Shown here piece by piece: positions 7,922 to 16,513 of a stretch of 40,595 nucleotides of DNA (positions are counted from its first letter, which is position 1; each line of letters starts with the position of its first letter). The DNA is taken from positions 1-40,595 of the forward strand of contig CAMKDG010000015.1 of the NCBI GenBank assembly GCA_946411205.1, given 5' to 3'. Source of the DNA: an uncultured Desulfotomaculum sp. Lineage in GTDB: Bacteria; Bacillota; Desulfotomaculia; Desulfotomaculales; Desulfotomaculaceae. The translations under genes were made by a program, and so were the position numbers. The notes under the pieces are model-generated. The model saw only the letters and a list, made by a program, of their open reading frames with translations, made no database searches and was not told where the DNA came from.

Positions 7922-9952
7922 CTAGCCTCTGGGATCAAACCCGGAGTGTACAGTCCTATCGTTAAGTTCTGCCACTTTAGCATCATTAAAACGATCCACC
8001 GTGCTAAGATAACCGGTGATGCGACGTACCCGGCGAATTTCTTGGGATTCGCAACGGGGGCAACTGTCCTGGTTAATGACGCCTGTCACACTGCAAGAAA
8101 TGCAATAATCCACGGGGAAGTTGATGGCGGCATACCCCATGTCACTGGCCTTCATATGTTTAATGATAGCCTCCATAGCTTGGGGATTATGCAGTGGCGG
8201 TGAAGCCATTTCAATATAACTAATATGCCCGGCGTTGCAGTACTTATGATAGGGGCCTTCCAATGAGATCTTGGCAAAGGTATCAATGGGATAACCCACC
8301 GGCACATGGAAAGAATTTGTATAGTACGCCTTATCCGTTACACCAGGTATAATCCCAAATTCTTTACGGTCTATCTTGGCAAAGCGACCGGCAACACTCT
8401 CCGCCGGGGTAGCCAGCAAGGTATAGTTTAGATCATATTGCTCGGAGGCCTCCTCTGCCTTACGGCGTAGGTAAGAAACGATCTCCAGTCCCAGTGCCTG
8501 AGCCTCTTCACCTTGACCATGATGCTGGCCGGTTAAAGCCACCAATGCCTCGGCCAATCCGATAAAGCCCGGGGAGAGGGTACCATGTTTAATAACTTCT
8601 GCAATCGTATCATTGGGCTGCAGGCTTTGGGAATCTAAGTACAGTCCCTGCCCCATGACAAAGGGCATATCCCTTACTTTTAACTTGGCCTGTACCTTAT
8701 AACGGTGATATAACTGACGGCAGGTTAAATCAAAGGTTTCATCCAATAGGTGATAAAACTTCTCTAGGTTCCGTTCAGCCTTGATGGCTATCCTGGGCAG
8801 GTTAATCGTGGTAAAAGATAGATTACCGCGTCCGTCAGTAACGGCTGGGCCTTTGCGATTAGCCATGACCCTGGTACGGCAGCCCATATAGCCCACCTGA
8901 TCTCCATACTCGCTGTTAAAGGAAGCATCCATAAAGCTAAAGGTGGGATTTAATCGTTTCGCAGACACCTTCATAGCTAACTGAAATAAATCATAGTTAG
9001 GGTCACCAGGATTTAAGTTAATGCCCTCTTTTAATTTAAAAATAATGTTCGGGAAAATGGGGTTTTCCCCTCTGCCCAAACCAGCTTCGTAGGCTAGCAG
9101 TAGGTTACGGGTAACCCGGCGGGCGGCTTCGGAAGTTTCGGTACCCAAATTTAGACTGGAGAAGGGCACCTGGGCCCCAGCCCGGCTGTGCATACTGTTT
9201 AAATTATAGATTAGAGCTTCCATAGCCTGGTAAGTTTCATGATCACTGGCATCTTCCACAAAGGGGGCAATGTCCCGGTCAAAGAAAGCAAAGGATTGGC
9301 CACCATGCATATCGTTTTGGGAACTCTGCAGAATAATAGCTGCCAGAGCAGTCGCTGAAGTGGGCCGTCTCGGTGCACGGATATGTCCATGCCCGGTATT
9401 AAAGCCTTCTTGCAGGAGTCTCCCTAAGGGAATTTGAATACAAGTTAGGGTTTTCCCATAAAAATCCAAATCATGTATATGCACTTCCCCTCTGGCATGG
9501 GCCTGGGAAATTTCTTCGGGGATTAAGCGAGTTAGGTAGTATTTTTTGCTGGCAGCACTGGCAATTTGCAACATTTTTGCCGAAGGAGAATTGGAAACAT
9601 TGGCATTTTCCCGGTTGGTTTCCTCTAGAATCTCCTCCACCGCATCCATCAAATCACTCTTGGAATCACGTAGGCGGGTCCGTTGATGACGGTACAAGAT
9701 GTAGGCCTTAGCGGTGCGGGCATGACCTGATTCAATTAGCACCTTTTCTACCATATCCTGTACTTCTTCTACCCCAAAAATGTTACCATTATATTGTTTC
9801 TTTAGCATTTTTAAGACTTCTAAGGTTAGCTCCATAGCAGTCTGGCGGTCTTCCCCACCTACCGCTTTGGCAGACCTAAAAATAGCATCGGTAATTTTCG
9901 TTTCATCAAAGGATACTTCTCGGCCGTCCCTTTTTCTAATCTTTGCAAACAT
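7922..9952 (-). CDS. nrdD: Anaerobic (class III) ribonucleoside-triphosphate reductase
   Basis: A 676-residue class III reductase that makes dNTPs without oxygen. An N-terminal ATP-cone (FAKIRKRDGREVSFDETKITDAI, about 1-95) provides allosteric control. The core contains MGCRTRVMAN and GNLSFTTINLPRIA. Near the C-terminus are the zinc-ribbon cysteines (CISC...CPRC) and the glycyl-radical motif RITGYL, with the radical Gly at 647. The start follows the nrdR stop by 14 bases; its RBS is weak, suggesting coupling to nrdR. It is cotranscribed with nrdR and nrdG, consistent with a strict anaerobe. Confidence 0.97.
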   Translation of the reverse strand: MFAKIRKRDGREVSFDETKITDAIFRSAKAVGGEDRQTAMELTLEVLKMLKKQYNGNIFGVEEVQDMVEKVLIESGHARTAKAYILYRHQRTRLRDSKSDLMDAVEEILEETNRENANVSNSPSAKMLQIASAASKKYYLTRLIPEEISQAHARGEVHIHDLDFYGKTLTCIQIPLGRLLQEGFNTGHGHIRAPRRPTSATALAAIILQSSQNDMHGGQSFAFFDRDIAPFVEDASDHETYQAMEALIYNLNSMHSRAGAQVPFSSLNLGTETSEAARRVTRNLLLAYEAGLGRGENPIFPNIIFKLKEGINLNPGDPNYDLFQLAMKVSAKRLNPTFSFMDASFNSEYGDQVGYMGCRTRVMANRKGPAVTDGRGNLSFTTINLPRIAIKAERNLEKFYHLLDETFDLTCRQLYHRYKVQAKLKVRDMPFVMGQGLYLDSQSLQPNDTIAEVIKHGTLSPGFIGLAEALVALTGQHHGQGEEAQALGLEIVSYLRRKAEEASEQYDLNYTLLATPAESVAGRFAKIDRKEFGIIPGVTDKAYYTNSFHVPVGYPIDTFAKISLEGPYHKYCNAGHISYIEMASPPLHNPQAMEAIIKHMKASDMGYAAINFPVDYCISCSVTGVINQDSCPRCESQEIRRVRRITGYLSTVDRFNDAKVAELNDRTVHSGFDPRG

Positions 9953-9966
9953 CTCTACAGGGCCCC

Positions 9967-10428
9967 CTATCTCTCTTTACTCTTCAACAGCTTCTCCACT
10001 TCTTGAAGAAAACTATAAATATTGCCAAACTGCCGGTATACCGAGGCAAAACGAATGTAAGCCACCTCATCCAACTCCAACAGTTGGTTCATCACCAATT
10101 CCCCCACCACCTTGCTGGGAACTTCCGGTTCCATCTGGCTGCGTAATTCCCTTTCAATATAATTCACAGTATCTTCTATTTTCTGGATCGGAACCGGTCT
10201 TTTTTCGCAGGCCTTCATAAAGCCTGCCACTAGTTTAGTCCGGTCAAACACTTCTCGACGTCCATCTTTTTTAACTACTACCAATGGACGTTCCTCCAAC
10301 CGCTCGTACGTGGTAAACCTTTTACCACATTCATTGCATTCTCTGCGGCGGCGTATACTGCTGCCATCATCGGCCGGTCTGGAGTCTAAGACCCGACTTT
10401 CCGGAAAATTACAAAAGGGACAACGCAT
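9967..10428 (-). CDS. nrdR: Transcriptional repressor NrdR
   Basis: A 153-residue ATP/dATP-sensing repressor of ribonucleotide reductase genes. The N-terminal zinc ribbon has C3, C6, C31 and C34 (MRCPFC...[13 protein letters not shown]). The ATP-cone follows ([30 protein letters not shown]). RBS GGGGGTGAG precedes the ATG. It is first in the operon with nrdD and nrdG, and candidate NrdR boxes lie in its promoter, so autoregulation is likely. Confidence 0.96.
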   Translation of the reverse strand: MRCPFCNFPESRVLDSRPADDGSSIRRRRECNECGKRFTTYERLEERPLVVVKKDGRREVFDRTKLVAGFMKACEKRPVPIQKIEDTVNYIERELRSQMEPEVPSKVVGELVMNQLLELDEVAYIRFASVYRQFGNIYSFLQEVEKLLKSKER

Positions 10429-10478
10429 TTGAACTCACCCCCAGATATAGGGCTAAAACACCAGAATAGACGCAGTCA

Positions 10479-10531
10479 TAACAACATCTTGTAGCTAGAC
10501 TAATTATAGAATACCATATATAGTGAGTCAA
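10479..10531 (-). promoter_or_regulatory. nrdR-nrdD-nrdG promoter with candidate NrdR boxes
   Basis: On the minus strand, -35 TTGACT (10526-10531) and -10 TATAAT (10503-10508) are separated by 17 bp. The spacer begins CACTATATATGGT, close to the palindromic NrdR-box core CACTATATAGTG. A weaker box-like stretch, CTACAAGATGTTGT, lies about 33 bp downstream (three helical turns) around the start site. Two NrdR boxes an integral number of turns apart is the usual arrangement. Confidence 0.65.
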
Positions 10532-10648
10532 AACCTCCCTGCAGTAATATTTGCCAACCAGAGAGGCTAAGGTTGTCTATACCTTTCATTTTCTTCCATT
10601 TTCTTTAACAGTTATCATTCCGTAAAAATAGGTCAGAAGTCCTAACTT

Positions 10649-10677
10649 ACATATTCTCTTCTTTTGGTGACATACTG
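10649..10677 (+). promoter_or_regulatory. Candidate sigma-G-type promoter for splB
   Basis: ACATA (10649-10653), a 17-bp spacer, then CATACTG (10671-10677) each miss the sigma-G consensus (GHATR / CATNNTA) by one base. splB genes are forespore-expressed in Bacillus, so the position is reasonable. The leader would be about 80 bases. The rest of the 10429-10766 gap holds the nrdR promoter and the second 18-bp repeat copy. Confidence 0.35.
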
Positions 10678-10694
10678 TTAGAAAAACTTGGCTT
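10677..10694 (+). repeat. 18-bp direct repeat, copy 2
   Basis: Identical to 7251-7268. This copy sits in the presumed leader of splB, directly after the candidate -10. Confidence 0.6.
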
Positions 10695-10766
10695 TTGATA
10701 CAGGAGGGAAATTTAGTTTTTCTTATACCTCTAAAAGTTGACTAAAAACGAGGAAGGTTTAATTTT

Positions 10767-11825
10767 ATGACAAAAGCGGTTTTAGAAAAGTCAGCTATCA
10801 GACATATTTTCGTGCCTAAGAGAGTTTTTATTGAACCCGCCGCCCTACATTATGAGCTGGGCCAACACTTGCGGGATTATTTCAGTGCCGAGAATATTCC
10901 TGTCACAATCACCGGTTCCCATAATCGCATTACAGGCATACCAGGAAAAACACCTCAGGAAGGATTTTTTGAGGCTAAACGAACCTTGGTTATCGGGGTC
11001 CGCAAAGGTAAAGAATTTCAAACTTGTAAACCCTCGGCCCATTATCAACTTCCCCTGGTTACCAGTTGTCCAGGTAAATGTGAATATTGCTATCTGTTAA
11101 CTAATTTAGGTAAAAAACCCTACCTTCGCATCTATGTCAATCTAGATGAAATACTCAGACGAGCCAGTGATTATATCCAAGAACACCTGCCCCGGGAAAC
11201 CATCTTCGAAGGAGCCGCCACCTCTGACCCCATTCCCGTAGAACGTTATACCGGAGCCCTAAAGCAGGCCATAGAATTCTTTGGCCAGCAGGAACATGCC
11301 CGTTTCCGTTTTGTAACCAAATTTACCGATATTGATTCCTTGTTGGATGCCAAGCACCACGGACGTACCCGTTTCCGTTTTAGTTTGAATACTGACTACG
11401 TCATAACTAAATTTGAACATGATACCCCTTCTATGACCGAACGAGTGGCCGCAGCCAGTAAAGTAGCTCGGGCTGGCTATCCGCTGGGCTTTCTGGTAGC
11501 ACCCATTATCATCTATGAGGGTTGGCAGCAGGGCTACAGTGAGCTTTTTGCTGAACTGGATCGGGTTTTAGATCCGTTATCCCGCCAAGACCTAACCTTT
11601 GAGCTAATCACCCATCGCTTTACCCGACGGGCTAAAAACAATATTCAAGAAATATTCCCTAAGTCCCAGTTAGATATGAATGAAGCGTACCGCCAGTTTA
11701 AGTACGGGCAGTTTGGTTATGGTAAATACATCTACCCCAAAGAAAGTATGTCTGAGGTAAAGACCCATCTGGAAAATCTGTTGAACAGATATTTTCCGGA
11801 AGCTAAGGTAGAGTATTTGGTGTAG
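10767..11825 (+). CDS. splB: Spore photoproduct lyase
   Basis: A 352-residue radical-SAM enzyme that reverses the UV-induced thymine dimer 5-thyminyl-5,6-dihydrothymine in germinating spores. The SAM cluster motif is CPGKCEYCYL (C101, C105, C108). The blocks VIGVRKGKEF, KPYLRIYVNLDEI, RFRFVTKFTDIDSLLDA and AGYPLGFLVAPIIIYEGW match Bacillus SplB along its full length. The H-donor cysteine of Bacillus (FEASCTSD) is Ala151 here (FEGAATSD). Cys87 in FQTCKPSAHY is a possible substitute. RBS AGGAAGG lies about 9 bases before the ATG. It is monocistronic, with a terminator following. Confidence 0.93.
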   Translation: MTKAVLEKSAIRHIFVPKRVFIEPAALHYELGQHLRDYFSAENIPVTITGSHNRITGIPGKTPQEGFFEAKRTLVIGVRKGKEFQTCKPSAHYQLPLVTSCPGKCEYCYLLTNLGKKPYLRIYVNLDEILRRASDYIQEHLPRETIFEGAATSDPIPVERYTGALKQAIEFFGQQEHARFRFVTKFTDIDSLLDAKHHGRTRFRFSLNTDYVITKFEHDTPSMTERVAAASKVARAGYPLGFLVAPIIIYEGWQQGYSELFAELDRVLDPLSRQDLTFELITHRFTRRAKNNIQEIFPKSQLDMNEAYRQFKYGQFGYGKYIYPKESMSEVKTHLENLLNRYFPEAKVEYLV

Positions 11826-11838
11826 GGGGGCATTAACA

Positions 11839-11881
11839 AGTAAACTCGGTAATAAGCCTATAGGCTATTGCCGAGTTTACT
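11839..11881. terminator. Bidirectional terminator between splB and the response regulator
   Basis: A long stem from AGTAAACTCGG (11839) through CCGAGTTTACT (11871-11881), continuing inward with AATA/TATT and a bulged AGCC/GGCT, closes over CCTATAGG. It separates two convergent genes. Confidence 0.75.
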
Positions 11882-11900
11882 TTCTTACCAAGACAATCAT

Positions 11901-12599
11901 TTAGTCAAATTTATAGCCAACTCCCCGAACCGTAATGATATACTTCGGAACCGCTGGGTCTTTTTCAATTTTTTGACGGATATAGCGTATGTGAACATCC
12001 ACTGTACGGCTGTCGTTATGGTATTCAAAGCCCCATACACGATCTAGCAATACGTCTCTGGTAAAGACCTTACCAGGATGCGTTATTAGGATCTTCAGTA
12101 ATTTAAATTCCTTTGGCGTAAAACTAACTAATTGTCCAGCTACGGTAACTTCATACTTATCTAAATCTAATACTACATCCCTGACACTTACCTTGCGAGT
12201 GCTATCAACCACTTTATTGGCATCGGCATACCTAATTCGCCTGAGATTGGCCTTTACCCGGGCAGCTAACTCCCTCGTGCTAAAGGGTTTGGCTATATAG
12301 TCATCGGCACCCATTTCCAGCCCGAGGATGTTATCGATCGTTTCCCCCCGGGCCGAAACCATTAAAATGGGTACCGCTGTTGTCGATTGTTGGCTGCGCA
12401 GACGCCGACAAACCTCCAAACCATCTAGGTTGGGAAGCATAATGTCCAGTATAATTAAATCCGGGGCTTCTAGTTGTGCTAACTGGAGTCCCTCTTCGCC
12501 GTCAAAAGCAACTACAACCTCGTGATTGTCTTTTTCCAATGTATACTTGATGAGTTCTGTGATATTACTTTCATCATCAATCACTAAAATTTTAGACAT
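11901..12599 (-). CDS. OmpR/PhoB-family response regulator (no adjacent kinase)
   Basis: A 232-residue two-domain regulator. The receiver domain (1-120) has D8/D9, phospho-acceptor D52 in LIILDIMLPNLDG, S82 and K104 (YIAKPFS). The winged-helix effector (about 135-232) has VSFTPKEFKLLKILITHPGKVFTRDVLLDRVWG and the wing VDVHIRYIRQKIEKDP...RGVGYKF. It resembles PhoP/PhoB, but no phosphate genes or histidine kinase are nearby, so the specific name is withheld. RBS GAGGTG precedes the ATG. A -10-like TATAAT lies upstream with a 19-bp spacer from TTGCCA. Confidence 0.9.
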   Translation of the reverse strand: MSKILVIDDESNITELIKYTLEKDNHEVVVAFDGEEGLQLAQLEAPDLIILDIMLPNLDGLEVCRRLRSQQSTTAVPILMVSARGETIDNILGLEMGADDYIAKPFSTRELAARVKANLRRIRYADANKVVDSTRKVSVRDVVLDLDKYEVTVAGQLVSFTPKEFKLLKILITHPGKVFTRDVLLDRVWGFEYHNDSRTVDVHIRYIRQKIEKDPAVPKYIITVRGVGYKFD

Positions 12600-12717
12600 C
12601 CTGCCACCTCAATTAATAGTCTTGATTAATTATACTTTGTACGTGTTAAGAGTTGGCAAAGAGAGTATTAAAACAACATTAAAACCCTCCATCAGTCATT
12701 TTAAAAGCTGTCGAAAG

Positions 12718-14319
12718 TTATATTTTAAACTTGATGAGCACGCCTTGTAATCCCTCCGATAAATCTTTCAGACCGATGGCAGCCGTTTTAGCTTCTTGCA
12801 TAGCCACCGTTTGTCTTTGAGCAGTAACCGCCATCATTTTGCCACCGGCTTCAATTTGCTGGGTATCGGCTACTGCATTTTGAACATGTTCGGAGAGATA
12901 CTGTACCTCTTGGATAATTTTATGAAAAAGCCCCCCCACTTCACCAACCATTTTGTTGCCCTCCCAAACCTTTTGATTACCACTGGCTAAGGATATACGC
13001 GATTTGGCAGCTGCATTTTGGATTTCCATCATTAATCTGTTAACTTCTCCGACGGACTGTGCGGCTTGCTCAGCTAATTTTCTCACTTCATCTGATACAA
13101 TCGAAAAACCTTTACCCGCCTCTCCTGCCCGTGCGGCCTCAATGGCCGCATTTAAGGCCAGTAACTGGGTCCTCTCTGCAATACTGCTAATTACCTCCAC
13201 GAACTGGCTTGTCTTGTTAATGGCAGAGTGAAGATCCTGCACGGAAGAGTCAACTTCATTCGATACTTCTAGTATGTCCTGCATCTGGTTGATCACCAAC
13301 GAAATCCCTTGGTAACCTTGTTTAGCCTGCTGACAGGCTAAATCTGCCTGTTGGAGCATTTGTTGCGAGCGATGGGACAAATCTGTAATCCTAGCTGCAT
13401 TTTTATTGGTTGTGGTGGAAATAGCTTCAGCCCCTTGGGATGTTTGCTCGGATTGCGTGACCAGTTGATTAGCCGCTTCGTCCAAATTACTTGATAATTG
13501 TCCTAAATTTTGTAGTATTTCTCTAAAACTCAGTCGCATTTGATTCAGAGTGTGCGTCAGCTGCCCCACTTCATCGGAAGAAGTACAATGAATCTCTTGT
13601 CTAAAATCTCCTACAACAAATTTCTCAGCTTCTTTAGCAGTGTAGATGATAGGACTTCTAATCATCTTTGTTAAAAAAACACTCAAGATAATGCCCACCA
13701 CAATCGTAAAAAAATTCAAGAGTAGAGTAGCCGTCATAACGTTATCCTGTTCGGATAACGAGGCTGATAGACTGCGGTTAAACAATTCGTTGTTCTTTTG
13801 GGCTATGGTACCTAATTCACTTTCGATTTGCCCCTGCAGAATAGAAATTTCATTGGACAGAGATAACGTTCTATTTCTCAACTCTTGGGCCTTAGCAATC
13901 TCTCCGGCAGCTACTATGTGGTGGAAGTTCCGAGCTAAGGGAAACAATTCATTAGCTACCCTTTTTTTGTAATTTCCTAAAAGTGTAATAACTAGCTGCA
14001 TCTTAGACTTATCTTTTTCATCAACAATTTGTAGTAAAGCTTTCATCTTTTTGTCCACATCAGCTATTTTCTGATTCTCTTTGGTAATAAAACTCTCATC
14101 TCCATAACCCATATAAGCCCGCATAGAGGAAACTGCTTCTTTAAATTCTTTCTCCGTCTCTAGGGCTAATTGCACTCGCTTCGTTGAACTCTCTATCACC
14201 CGGGTTTTTTCTTTAATGGAATTTATAAAAAAGAATGATGTCCCACCTATGAACATAATCAAAGCAAGCATTACGAAGAAGCCCAGACCAATTTTAGTGC
14301 CAATTTTAATATTCATCAT
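12718..14319 (-). CDS. Methyl-accepting chemotaxis protein
   Basis: A 533-residue chemoreceptor. Transmembrane helix 1 is at about residues 10-32, followed by a four-helix-bundle extracellular sensor (about 35-190) rich in charged helices, transmembrane helix 2 (LLLNFFTIVVGIILSVFL), HAMP (about 220-270), and a signalling domain with the hairpin tip ERTQLLALNAAIEAARAGEAG and VVSDEVRKLAE-like sequence (IVSDEVRKLAEQAA). The C-terminus is short, with no pentapeptide for CheR/CheB. Two ATGs in tandem start the gene; the RBS is weak (AAAGGGG about 20 bases upstream). The ligand is unknown. No other chemotaxis genes are adjacent. Confidence 0.92.
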   Translation of the reverse strand: MMNIKIGTKIGLGFFVMLALIMFIGGTSFFFINSIKEKTRVIESSTKRVQLALETEKEFKEAVSSMRAYMGYGDESFITKENQKIADVDKKMKALLQIVDEKDKSKMQLVITLLGNYKKRVANELFPLARNFHHIVAAGEIAKAQELRNRTLSLSNEISILQGQIESELGTIAQKNNELFNRSLSASLSEQDNVMTATLLLNFFTIVVGIILSVFLTKMIRSPIIYTAKEAEKFVVGDFRQEIHCTSSDEVGQLTHTLNQMRLSFREILQNLGQLSSNLDEAANQLVTQSEQTSQGAEAISTTTNKNAARITDLSHRSQQMLQQADLACQQAKQGYQGISLVINQMQDILEVSNEVDSSVQDLHSAINKTSQFVEVISSIAERTQLLALNAAIEAARAGEAGKGFSIVSDEVRKLAEQAAQSVGEVNRLMMEIQNAAAKSRISLASGNQKVWEGNKMVGEVGGLFHKIIQEVQYLSEHVQNAVADTQQIEAGGKMMAVTAQRQTVAMQEAKTAAIGLKDLSEGLQGVLIKFKI

Positions 14320-14529
14320 TTAAAAGACTTTTTCGCCCCTTTCTGGTTTATTTTACCAGTATCTTTCCCTTCTCTACTTTAGCGAAAAAGTATTGGTTTC
14401 CGATTAAGCTATTGTTAAAACCACTTTAAATTCTATCAATATTTTTAATCCTCTCTTAACACTGAATTAACCTAGGGCTAAATATAACGTTATACGATGA
14501 ATGGGATAATGCGGTAGGAGGTATTCATA

Positions 14530-16431
14530 TTGCTTGTTAGCAAGGTAATCCGCAAAATAGAAAGTTTTTTTAATCAAAAACCAATTGATCAAAATATAAA
14601 CCACACCCCGGAACATAGACTTTATAATGCCATGAAAGAAGCACAAAAGATTACCCAGGGTACTTGGCGTCAGCAAACCGTGCATCGATTACCACAATTT
14701 AACGATCTATTGTCTCAAAAAGCTTTTCACATTGTTTATCAACCCATTGTTTCTCTGCAAACCGGTGAAATATTTGGTTGGGAAGCACTAACCCGCGGCC
14801 CTAATGACAGCTTTTTTTCCTCCCCTTCTGTTATTTTTAATTTTGCTGAGGAAGTGGGGCTTTTGTTCCCCTTAGAAAAGATTTGTCGTGAATTGGCCAT
14901 TAAAAATTTCGGTATTTCCCAGAAAAACCAAAAACTCTTCCTTAACATCCATCCTTACACCGTGAATGATCCTCAGTTTGTTGCCGGAGAAACTAGACGA
15001 TTACTGAGAGACAACCATTTTTCCGAGGCCAATCTGGTTTTTGAGATAACAGAACGTCAGAGCATTCAAGATTTTGGGCAGTTCAATAAAACTCTTGCTC
15101 ACTACCGACGACAGGGCTACCGGGTGGCCGTTGATGATGCCGGTGCTGGTTTTTCCAGCTTGCAAGTTATCGCCGAAGTTCGCCCAGAATTCATCAAAAT
15201 TGACTCTTCCCTGGTGCGCGATATTCACACCAATAGAGTCAGACAGGCCCTTTTAGAAACCTTTGTTATCTTTGCCCAAAAAATTGGCTGCAGTATCATT
15301 GCCGAGGGTATCGAGACCGAAGAAGAGTTGACCACCCTTTATTCCATTGGTGTTCATTATGGCCAGGGTTATTATTTGGGACGCCCTGCCTTTCCAAAAC
15401 CGGCAGTTACTAAGCCTGCTTTAAGCAAAATTGCTTCCTTAACCTATCGTAACCCAACCGGGGTCTGGCAACGGGCTTTTCCCATTGGCGAGATTTGCGA
15501 ACCCTCGGTTCAGGTGAATATTGGTACCCCGGTGAAAAACATTAAAGAAATCCTTGATGCAAATGAACTTTTAAGCGGCATTGTGGTTACCGATGATGAT
15601 CAACCCGCAGGGTTAATTATGCGCCATCACCTGGCTCGCTACCTTGGCACCCAGTACGGAGCAGCTCTTTACTTTCAACGCTCTGCCGATGCCATTATGG
15701 ATCCACACCCGTTAGTGGTGGATGCAGCAAATCCCATCGAACAAGTATCACAGCAGGCCATGTGCCGAGATAAAATTAAAATCTATGATTATATCATCGT
15801 AACTCGGGGCAATAAATTTCACGGCATCGTCTCTGTGGAAATCCTACTGGATACCATGACCAAGATTCGCATAGAAGTGGCCCGGGGAGCCAACCCCTTA
15901 ACCGGGCTGCCCGGGAACCTTACTATAGAAAGAGAGATCAATACCAGGCTCGTTGAACAATCACCCTTTTCCCTAGTCTACCTCGATTTGGATCATTTTA
16001 AGTGCTACAATGACCGTTATGGCTTTGAAAACGGTGATCGCTTAATCTTATTGGCTGCCCGTTTATTGACCAGTGTGGTACGAAATTTTGGGCTTCCTAC
16101 AGATTTTATTGGACATGTCGGCGGTGATGATTTTGTGGTTATCACCCAGCAAGACAGATCTGAGGAAATTTGTCGGAAATACATTCGTTACTTTGATCGT
16201 CTGGTGAAAAATTTTTATTCTATAGAAGATAGGCAAATGGGGGGATTCTATTGGTTGGATCGTCAGGGGCAAGAAAACTGGTTTCCGCTAGTCTCAGCTT
16301 CTTTCTCTATCTTGGACTGTTCCGGTCATTGCACTCCCGAAGCATTAGCGCAAAAGGCCGCCCATTTAAAGCATCTTGCCAAGAAAAAGGTTGGCAGTGT
16401 TTATGTACGTGGTTGCAACAAAGAGGTCTAA
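14530..16431 (+). CDS. EAL-CBS-GGDEF protein (cyclic-di-GMP metabolism)
   Basis: A 633-residue cytosolic protein. The EAL phosphodiesterase domain (about 55-290) keeps the metal and catalytic residues: E85 in WEALTRG, N139, E172, D202/D203 in DDAGAGFSS, K223 and E259 in AEGIETEEE. A CBS pair follows (about 315-440), then a GGDEF domain (about 450-625) with signature GGDDF (531-535). The allosteric RxxD inhibitory site is replaced by LPTD. The EAL domain therefore looks active; the GGDDF domain may be active or a GTP sensor. The start is TTG at 14530, supported by AGGAGG nine bases upstream. It is divergent from the chemoreceptor, so a link to motility is plausible. Confidence 0.9.
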   Translation: MLVSKVIRKIESFFNQKPIDQNINHTPEHRLYNAMKEAQKITQGTWRQQTVHRLPQFNDLLSQKAFHIVYQPIVSLQTGEIFGWEALTRGPNDSFFSSPSVIFNFAEEVGLLFPLEKICRELAIKNFGISQKNQKLFLNIHPYTVNDPQFVAGETRRLLRDNHFSEANLVFEITERQSIQDFGQFNKTLAHYRRQGYRVAVDDAGAGFSSLQVIAEVRPEFIKIDSSLVRDIHTNRVRQALLETFVIFAQKIGCSIIAEGIETEEELTTLYSIGVHYGQGYYLGRPAFPKPAVTKPALSKIASLTYRNPTGVWQRAFPIGEICEPSVQVNIGTPVKNIKEILDANELLSGIVVTDDDQPAGLIMRHHLARYLGTQYGAALYFQRSADAIMDPHPLVVDAANPIEQVSQQAMCRDKIKIYDYIIVTRGNKFHGIVSVEILLDTMTKIRIEVARGANPLTGLPGNLTIEREINTRLVEQSPFSLVYLDLDHFKCYNDRYGFENGDRLILLAARLLTSVVRNFGLPTDFIGHVGGDDFVVITQQDRSEEICRKYIRYFDRLVKNFYSIEDRQMGGFYWLDRQGQENWFPLVSASFSILDCSGHCTPEALAQKAAHLKHLAKKKVGSVYVRGCNKEV

Positions 16432-16437
16432 AATCAA

Positions 16438-16488
16438 AGGGGTCTTGCAATATTGCATTTAGAATTTACGCAATATCACAAGACCCCT
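16438..16488. terminator. Bidirectional terminator after the EAL gene
   Basis: AGGGGTCTTGCAATATTGC (16438-16456) pairs with GCAATATCACAAGACCCCT (16470-16488), with one internal 2-base mismatch. It separates convergent genes. Confidence 0.7.
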
Positions 16489-16513
16489 CTAGTTACATCG
16501 TATCACATCATTA

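Noticed and set aside
14381-14440. Sigma-D promoter for the chemoreceptor
   Set aside because: TAAA with 15-bp spacing is present but the -10 (GCTTAATC) is too far from GCCGATAA.
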